DNA from: Ariolimax columbianus
Taxonomy: Eukaryota > Mollusca > Gastropoda > Stylommatophora > Arionidae
Assembly (NCBI GenBank): GCA_036924085.1
Contig: JAVGWX010000005.1
Location: 78,280,047-78,344,046, forward strand
Direction: 5' to 3'
Length of the DNA: 64,000 nt
A program made the translations under genes and the position numbers. Below are positions 57,260 through 64,000 of the stretch, piece after piece. Within the stretch, counting starts at the first letter, position 1. Each line of letters opens with the position of its first letter. Below the pieces are notes generated by a model. The model did no database searches, had not been told where the DNA came from, and saw only the letters and a program-made list of their open reading frames with translations.

Positions 57260-57930
57260 TAATGATCAGGGTCATTGCAAAGATCAGACCAAAGCAGTAA
57301 CAGGAAAATTCTGCCATAATTATGATGCAGAGATACAAGCGATGAAATTGGCAACGGAAAAATTGCTGAACACTAACCTTGGCCCGTATACTGTGGTATT
57401 TCTGACAGATGCAAAATTAGTACTCCAAGCACTATCATCCGGGAAGCTGTCAGATCTACAAGTTTTATTGTCAACATTGAGCAACCAGCACAGAATCACA
57501 GTGCAGTGGATACTGTCTCACTAGGAATACCAGGAAATGAAAGAGCTGACATACTGGCGAGGAAAGCTGCCGCAGACGAGCAACTAGACGTACCAGTTAT
57601 ATACCATTAAAAGAAAAAGATGATCAATCAATCAATGAGAGAGCTTCCAACACAAATACAAGATGACTATCATAATTTAAGTAGGCAATAGCAGATTGTC
57701 ATACTGCGCCTCAAAACGGGACACAATAGACTCCGCAGCCACATGTATACAAAATTTAGGGTTGGCAGCTCAAGAATATGTAGAAGTGGACAGGCACCCC
57801 AGACTGCAGAGTATATACTTCAGAACTGTCCAAAGTATGAGATACTGAGGCGGACATACTGGTGGAGAAAATATATGGACCTATATATGACCTGCAGAAG
57901 ACAGTGAGGTTCATACTAGAGACAACTTTG
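57260..57930 (+). mobile_element. Jockey-like LINE RNase H domain and zinc knuckle
   Basis: The plus strand reads NYDAEIQAMKLATEKLL (the E-x(n) RNase H motif), VVFLTDAKLVLQALSSG (the catalytic xDSxxxL region), HRITVQWILSH with a broken HxGIxGNExAD (GIPGNERADI across a shift), then LRLKTGHNRLRSHMYTKF and CRSGQAPQTAEYILQNCP. Same domain order as 23985-24540, different copy, with one frameshift. Confidence 0.82.
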
Positions 57931-57959
57931 CAGATGTAGACATACTCCAAGTTAACGAA

Positions 57960-58190
57960 AGAAGAACAACAACAAAGCAGTAATTTTTTCTGGCATGTTA
58001 TGAGAAGTGGCGGTTTGGAGCACGCTGTGACAATGGGTGGGAAAGATAGCAGTAAAGAGAGAAGATGTTGGGCAGACTGAATGAATTGCACGGGCGACAA
58101 TCAACATCAAGATCTTGTAAACGACACATGTGATAGAAATGGATGGAGATCCATGATCACCAACGCCAACCAGCAGAGGACCTGGTGATC
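57960..58190 (+). mobile_element. LINE 3'-end fragment
   Basis: Shifted plus frames give RRCWAD, IARATINI and DRNGWRSMITNANQQRT, the usual RTE-like C-terminus. Confidence 0.6.
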
Positions 58191-58621
58191 TATACCAATT
58201 TCAGTATAACAGGAAGTATGTTCTGGTGTCCATACATTTCTGTATACATTTATTCATTTGTAATATTATACTAATTTAGTATGGTAAAAGTTAAAGGGTT
58301 TTTTTTTCATTCAAGAGTGTGTAGCTAACCCACAAACATGTTAGCCACCATATTTTAGCCTCAAATTAAAGTTTGATATTTCGTGTGATATATTACTACT
58401 ATGTAGCAAAAGGCACCAGCTATGCTAGTGTAAAAGATGTTATGCATGGCAAGTATTTCAGTGCACTGAACACAGGCTTTAGTTTTTTGTTTTAAGATGC
58501 ACAGAGTAGTGCTAATGAATACAAACGAGTGAGCATCTGATATTAGCACATTCTGTGGAGATTGTTTACTATGTTCATGCAGAGAATCGTGCAACTAAAA
58601 TTGTATCCCGCGGTTAAATAA

Positions 58622-58906
58622 CTATTTTATCTCTATGAAACTGAACATCATCTTGCCGGTGTTGGAAAAGAGCTTCTTTCTCCAAGGCCAGACAAATGGA
58701 ACACTTTGTACGCAACTAAACTAAACAGCCCACAAACACTTGCAGATAGCACTATATGGCATGGGACCAAAGGTCATGAGCCCATAGCCCGCTGGATCAA
58801 TAACCAACACCACCCTTTACCATTTACTGATAAGGCCTACGCATCTATGGGTTCTGCCTGGTGTGCAATTAGAGAACAAGTATACATTCTCTCACGCATA
58901 TTATGA
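58622..58906 (+). CDS. Unrecognised open frame of about 94 codons, possibly coding or a fossil
   Basis: An open frame follows a stop at about 58615 and runs to a TGA at 58904-58906, without an early ATG. It includes EHHLAGVGKELLSPRPDKWN, NSPQTLADSTIWHGTKGHEP and a Trp/His-containing segment ending CAIREQVYILSRIL. Composition is more protein-like (His, Trp, Cys, Pro present) than most frames here. I recognise no family. It could be an exon, a processed-gene fragment or part of a retroelement. Confidence 0.3.
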   Translation, partial: LFYLYETEHHLAGVGKELLSPRPDKWNTLYATKLNSPQTLADSTIWHGTKGHEPIARWINNQHHPLPFTDKAYASMGSAWCAIREQVYILSRIL

Positions 58907-59139
58907 ACATCTGTTAAATAAATATATCAACATGTCCCTATTGATATTTATTGCGCCCTTCCACACAAAAACTGTTGGATTCTAACCTGCAATGAAATAT
59001 TGCAATAAATTGTTAGTCTGGGTTATTGGAATTGTTTCCAATGCATCTGTAGAAATAGAAGCAGTCAATCCTGTAAATAAACTTGTGAATAACTTTTAAA
59101 TTGTCAGCTGTAAACCAGTTTCCAATAATATATTATTTT

Positions 59140-59560
59140 GTGGATATGCAGGGGCAGTCTATTTCAAGCATTAAATCTCTTTACAAATTTTACATGTGTT
59201 GTGCAGAGACATGAAACTGTTGAGATGAAAACAGGAGTACAACAAGGATGCTCATAATCAATCATGTTCTTTCTAACCAACATTCACTGCATGATGTGAC
59301 AGACCACAGAGGACATCACAGGAGATAGAACAAGTAACATAAAAAGAAATATACAAATTATCTATCCCCATAATCTGCTTGGAGCCATCAAGAATGAATA
59401 GAATGTACATCAAAACTATTCAATGATGAAATTGGATTGGTCAAGTCCTAAACAGGAAAAACTGACAATATCACCAGAACCATCATGGTATGGACTGCAT
59501 AAGAAATGTAAAATAAAATCTGACATAACTTGATGGGACGAAGAACAATAAAATCCATGG
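59140..59560 (+). mobile_element. LINE RT remnant, heavily decayed
   Basis: Plus-strand fragments SIKSLYKFYMCCAE, TGVQQGCS-like (GAGTACAACAAGGATGCTCA) and MFFLTNIHCMM represent the VRQGCxLSxxLF block of RT. Confidence 0.55.
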
Positions 59561-59625
59561 AAATCATGAAACATTTTAGGGTTGGGCTGCTGTCAATTAT
59601 GAAGTGACAGTAGTTTGCTCTCTCG

Positions 59626-60070
59626 TTAACTCTTTACAGCTCTTATAGGCTACCACCTACAGTCAATAAAATGTTATTGCCACCTGCTACGATCAACAAC
59701 TGTTTCCAAAACACGCTGTTAGATTTGTCATTTAGTTTTCGTAATTTCAGATTTTGATAGCACTACAAGATGTTAATGATTTCTGCAGGCGCAGTTGACG
59801 TTCAACTGTTGGGTTATTTCAGATAGGAACTTAACATGTGAAAAATGGGGTTCAGTGTCTGGGGAAATATTATTTTGATCAGACCAATTGATTACTCAAT
59901 AATCAATACACATCTGTTATAGAGCTAGACTGAAACACATAAGAAAAGTATGTGTACCGGAATTGACGGATATATTGACAAAACCCATGTGGGGAGTTAT
60001 GAGCATTAAAAAAAAATACATGTCTTCTATGGAGTTACTTCTTTTATTCATATTTCATAAATATAAATAC
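59626..60070 (+). mobile_element. Family D repeat (piggyBac-like MITE candidate)
   Basis: TTAACTCTTTACAGCTCTTA at the 5' end (TTAA 59626-59629), the core TTTTGATCAGACCAATTGAT and a GGAATTGACGGATATATTGA block. Truncated at about 60070 by a LINE fragment. Confidence 0.6.
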
Positions 60071-60074
60071 GAGA

Positions 60075-61180
60075 AAAACTCCCACATCATGTAGTCAAAC
60101 TAGACAAAGGGCTCACCTGGGATTCACATCTGAAAAATATAGAGACCAGAAAGCTCTCTCTTATGAAGTAGCATGCTGGCATTGAGGAGCCAGCAGCAAT
60201 ATCCTCTTTAAAAAATGTATACAGAGGAACAATCTGACAGTATGTCCGTCTGGCCACTACATCCAAAACCAACACTGAACATCTAAAGAAATTGCAAAAT
60301 GCAGGCATTAGGACCACCCCAGGATGAATGAAGACAACTCCAGTCTAGTCAATGGAAAAATAGACATTCGCACCTCTGAATTCAGGTGAGGAGAAAGTGA
60401 TAATGCATGTCAAAACAGCATATGTATACATAACTCTACAGACCATTAAAAAATAGACTAAAGAAAGCCAGGTACCTCCATATATCCAGTTATTTACAAA
60501 ATCATCATAAAAACCATCTCCTTACCAAACTATGGAAATAAGGTTCCAGAAATAGAAAAGAAAGATTAACAAACCTTTCATCTAAAAGCTTGGAATGAGA
60601 TGTCTGAAGACAGTACAAAACAAGCGAATGGCCACAATTATAAACAGATGTGTGCGACAAAAAATGAAGGAAAATGCATATTCATCATAAGATACATCTT
60701 CCCAACTGGGAAAATATTTACAAAATTCACTGCACATCAAATGTGCACTGCTCCTATTACTGTAGTGAGTTCAGAAGAAAAATGAACACATGTAATCAGA
60801 GCAATTCTAAACAAGATTCAAAGGACCTAAATTGTTTTCCTCGAATAGCCTCTTCCCCCACAGTGAAATCACTGGGAATGACAGCTCATTTATTATCTGC
60901 TGGAAGAAAAACGAACAACCCAGTCACATATTGTTGTTCGAAGAGGCTAAAACCAGCATACACAATTGGCATAGATCCAAGTGAAGGGGAAAATCCTAAT
61001 GTAGACATATCCACCTAGATGTCATCCTCCTTTGCTAAGTAAGGGTCACTACAAAGTCAAATGTACTGAATTCAGATATATCATACACATGTGGGACTGA
61101 GCAGTCGACAATGCCAGGATTGGCATAGCTGAGCGCAGAATATGTGGGGACCTGAAATAGATGCAAACTTACAACGGGCT
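60075..61180 (+). mobile_element. Jockey-like LINE remnant, post-RT region to zinc knuckle
   Basis: The plus strand reads VKLDKGLTWDSHLKNIE, then HLKKLQNAGIRTTPG and TTPV at 60090-60350, the LDxxLTWKxHIxxI...LDxxxNxALRxxTG region of jockey/CR1-type RTs. A CGTEQSTMPGLA segment near 61090 is a decayed Cys/His knuckle. The stretch 60600-61020 between them is unreadable. Confidence 0.7.
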
Positions 61181-61496
61181 TGCCCATCTAGCCTAACCAA
61201 TGAGCCTGAATGAGAACGATTTTCCATTAAAAAAATTATTTGGATACCAAAGATTTTCTACTCGTAATAGATGTCTAAATAACTTGTAGCTGCCACGGGA
61301 TGAGATAAAAAAAAACAAATAATTTTTCAATATGAGTTTACAAACAAAATAAAATAAGGTGAAGCTGCCGGCAGTAGTAGACCCCATGCTAAACTTTCCT
61401 TAGTCTCTTCTTACAGCATGTCTACCAGGTTACTATTCTATCTCCCTTTTTGGACCCCACTGCAAGCATCATCTGTTAAATCATCAACCACTATTC
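61181..61496. other. No recognisable feature
   Basis: AT-rich linker between LINE debris and SINE copies. Confidence 0.4.
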
Positions 61497-61993
61497 TTTT
61501 TTTGAGTTCGTTCTCAATCTCCCACTGCCAAATAGAAGGATTGAGTCCGGAGAATAGAATGTGTTGTGTCGCTAGTTTACAGCTTGACTGGGATCAAGAT
61601 GCTGAGCAGCGCATGAGCTGCAGTGGTCAGCGACCCATAGCCGACTACTAGCGCCAGGGCCAGCGAACCAGAGCTGCCAAGACCCTTCTACACCTCCACT
61701 TGGTGATCCTGGATAACAGGCTGCAGCAGGGCAGACTGGCTAAGGAGAAGGGATCAAAGAGGGAATGCTAACCCGGTACTCAAAAAATGCTTGCTGAAGT
61801 CGGATGTGTTGGACCGAAAGGTGCAAATATCGCAGTTAAGCTGTAAACTACGACAACTCATTCCATTCTCTGGACTACATTCTGCTACTTAAGCCCTTTC
61901 AGGGTTTGGTAGCGGGAGATTGAGAACGAACGAAGAAGACAGCTTGACTGCGATATTTGCACTTTCGGCCCAACACATCCGTCTTTGGCAGAA
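61497..61993 (-). mobile_element. SINE family B, short form, split by a nested SINE
   Basis: The two parts (61497-61590 and 61951-61993) are antisense family-B sequence and join exactly when the 61591-61938 insert and one copy of its TSD are removed. More diverged than its guest. Confidence 0.85.
61591..61938 (+). mobile_element. SINE family B, long form, nested, 12-bp TSD
   Basis: A 348-bp copy, starting GGATCAAGATGCTGAGCAGC and ending GAGAACGAACGAAGAAG. ACAGCTTGACTG at 61579-61590 and 61939-61950 is a perfect TSD, although the target itself is a family-B segment. Its length equals that of the 27328-27675 copy. Confidence 0.92.
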
Positions 61994-62620
61994 CAGCCAC
62001 TATCAAATGCAACTCTAGAAGTGATTATAAAATAACAGTTCTTAAAAAGAAGGCAAAGCACCATTTAACTATCAATAAACCTGTATAAAGCCCCATTTAA
62101 CTATCAATAAACCTGTAAATGCACTATCTAATGAAATGTGATAAATGTCCACATCGCACTCACGTGAATTAATGCAAACAAAAATACAAAGATCTCTGCA
62201 TAATAAATCAATGAAATCCTTGTCGGCTCCCCCGTGGAGCATAGGTCTTCGACAAATATGTGTTCAGTCATCAAATGTTGATCCGTCAATATCTGTTAAC
62301 TTCTTGAAGCGTAAGTTGCTTGAGAATAGTGTAGCCAGTTCATGCTCAACCATCACTAATCAATCGCCTCTCATTACATGCCCGACAGGTTACAGTGTTA
62401 CTATTCTTTGCTCTCATTTCAGGTAACACTTCAGTGCTCGGCGGAATAATAGATTAACCTTTATTAGTCATGTACACAAGGATTGGGGTGAAATAGTAAT
62501 CTAATCACAGCACCGCCAGACAAAGTATATTTGAATGCGTTCGGTGCAAGCTTTAGTTTATTGTATAATTTTGAGACATGCTGTCGCTATAAGTTGTATT
62601 TCTCATGCTATGAAGAAATC
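61994..62620. other. No recognisable gene
   Basis: Contains a short direct duplication (CATTTAACTATCAATAAACC at 62062 and 62095). The plus frame at 62145-62426 is Ser-rich, without signature. Confidence 0.45.
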
Positions 62621-62624
62621 TGAA

Positions 62625-62940
62625 TATCAAGACCCAAAAAATCAGAGCATTGATCATGAATCTGGATTATACATGGATTTTCAACCCAATTGAGACTGAC
62701 ACAAACTCTATGGACTGTAGAAATGTTAATGAGGAATTAACGCAGAAAGTTGTTCCCTGTCTCTTTTCCCTCCACATTGATGGTATATTTAACGCTTCAT
62801 ATTAATATTTATTTTTATTATGAACACCTCGTGTCATGTTTAATTATGCGATTTAAGATCTTTAGAGTGGATCTTGCACTTGACTGAAAGACACAAATAA
62901 GCAAAATTGTCATGACTGAGAAGAGTTTAAATATAAATAA
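62625..62940 (+). mobile_element. Family D repeat, degenerate
   Basis: ATTGATCATGAATCTGGATT, CAATTGAGACTGACACA and GACTGAAAGACACAAATAAG, ending CTGAGAAGAGTTTAA, a decayed terminal repeat. Confidence 0.55.
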
Positions 62941-63030
62941 CTGAAGTCATAAAATAAAAGTAGTTGGCCACAACCTGCCAACAGTCAGTAATGACTCAAA
63001 AGACCAATATTCTCTCATCCATTGTTGCAG

Positions 63031-63246
63031 GCAAAGAAACGCATTCTTAAATGTCAGACTGAAGCATGTGCGACGTTCTTGATTAGTCCTCAACGTAGAC
63101 TTGATGAGAAGTTAGTAGATTTAATCATGGTGAGAAATCTGCAGTTAAAGAATATCTTTATGACACAGGACATTGGTTCAGATATCCCAGGAATAAATGA
63201 TCCTTTCACCTGCTATATAAAACCAGAATATTATGTCATATATTAG
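63031..63246 (+). CDS. Unrecognised candidate terminal exon
   Basis: A good acceptor context (CTCTCATCCATTGTTGCAG) directly precedes a frame of 71 residues, beginning AKKRILKCQTEACATFLISP, with a central LDEKLVDLIMVRNLQLKNIF helix-like stretch and a Tyr-rich end before the TAG at 63244-63246. Upstream exons would lie in repeat-rich DNA to the left, where I find none. No family recognised; it may equally be a chance frame. Confidence 0.28.
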   Translation, partial: AKKRILKCQTEACATFLISPQRRLDEKLVDLIMVRNLQLKNIFMTQDIGSDIPGINDPFTCYIKPEYYVIY

Positions 63247-64000
63247 ACTATCATTGTGCCTGCATCAACAGTAATCAAATGATTTTTCTTTACACATGTG
63301 AAACATTACCACTGTGTGCATATGATAATGGCATATGGTCTAATGATAGCAACATAATATTAAAGTTCTTGTTTTATCTTTAAAATATGTCAAAATTATA
63401 GATAACTGTATGGGCAAACCATATGCAGTACTCAAATGTAGAAATAATTTTCATTGAAGCCTTGAACTTACAGATTATTATTATTTTTTTTTAACAATAC
63501 TGGCTCAAAATTATGTACATTCAAATAAATAAGTAATTTTGAAAATGACTTATGTTTAGCATCATTTACTGACAGACAGAAAACAGCACATTACACACAT
63601 ATGTAACAAAAGCTCATTTTTGTGTTCTACCCCTGTGGTTCATGTCGGGAAAATATATGTATCTTTCTTGTCCCTTCATACAAACCATTTCAACCCACGA
63701 TGGTACCAGATGAACCTTTCTGGCTGAGCAAGGAGGTGGAGGAGACAGAGTGATCAATACACACGTGTGTGAGTATATCTATCTCCGGCATTCCACTTCT
63801 CCAACCCAAGGCCACACAACTGAGATTTTATCTGTAGCACATCCAGTTTGTGAGGTTGGAAGGAAGAAAAAGGAATATATTAATACTTGGTTCTACCTCA
63901 ATGTATAAAGGAAACAAAATAATTACACTGTTGTGAGAATATAACCAAAACACCACATATATCATTTAATAAATAATGATTTTGTTTTACAATACAAATA
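63247..64000. other. No recognisable feature
   Basis: AT-rich sequence, with a GC-richer 63700-63860 patch that has no identifiable content. Confidence 0.45.

Noticed and set aside
57006..57524. A 172-codon single-protein gene
   Set aside because: The frame is a chance fusion running through a LINE tail, an antisense SINE B and an RNase H remnant.

Overview
This is eukaryotic, invertebrate nuclear DNA: AT-rich, with introns bounded by GT-AG, and dense in decayed retrotransposons. The retroposon mix (RTE-, jockey- and L2/CR1-like LINE remains, tRNA-headed SINEs, an RNase H tail of a type common in molluscs) suggests a lophotrochozoan, most likely a gastropod mollusc. The taxonomic guess is inference; nothing in the window proves it. 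There is no bacterial-style gene organisation, tRNA gene, rRNA gene or CRISPR array.

I can support two host genes, both on the minus strand. (1) A two-exon gene (exon 1 at 17903-17696, exon 2 at 14705-13162) encodes an intact 583-residue protein of the histidine acid phosphatase clan. It is closest in layout to 2-phosphoxylose phosphatase PXYLP1. It has an N-terminal hydrophobic signal, but both catalytic motifs are replaced (RHGxR by TPGLR, HD by DD), there is a ~110-residue low-complexity insertion, and the C-terminus is RDEL, an ER-retrieval signal. It is therefore a predicted secretory-pathway pseudophosphatase. (2) The 3' five coding exons of cyclin L (39592-35493) carry the second half of the cyclin fold and the C-terminal RS domain. 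The exons for the first cyclin box were not found, so the next upstream intron must exceed about 24 kb.

The rest is mostly mobile DNA. 0-6.6 kb: LINE fragments with SINE insertions. 3.0-3.5 kb and 9.3-10.6 kb: tandem repeats, the latter a 135-bp satellite with two diverged single monomers upstream. 15-17.3 kb: a decayed endonuclease/RT LINE lying antisense in the pseudophosphatase intron. 18-32 kb: a mosaic of LINE ends, including one ~2.7-kb minus-strand element with a clean SINE insertion, and a near-perfect 41-bp inverted repeat at 28.6 kb. 37-41 kb and 48-63 kb: many copies of an AT-rich repeat with TTAA-flanked CCCTTT-type ends, resembling a piggyBac-type MITE. 41-47 kb and 56-62 kb: SINEs, LINE RT/RNase H remains, and a SINE inserted in an older copy of its own family.

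Several SINE families (A, B, a GC-richer 8.8-9.3 kb unit and relics at 11.6 and 36.4 kb) share a central motif joined to different heads and tails, which points to modular SINE evolution. All calls come from reading the sequence; no database search was run.
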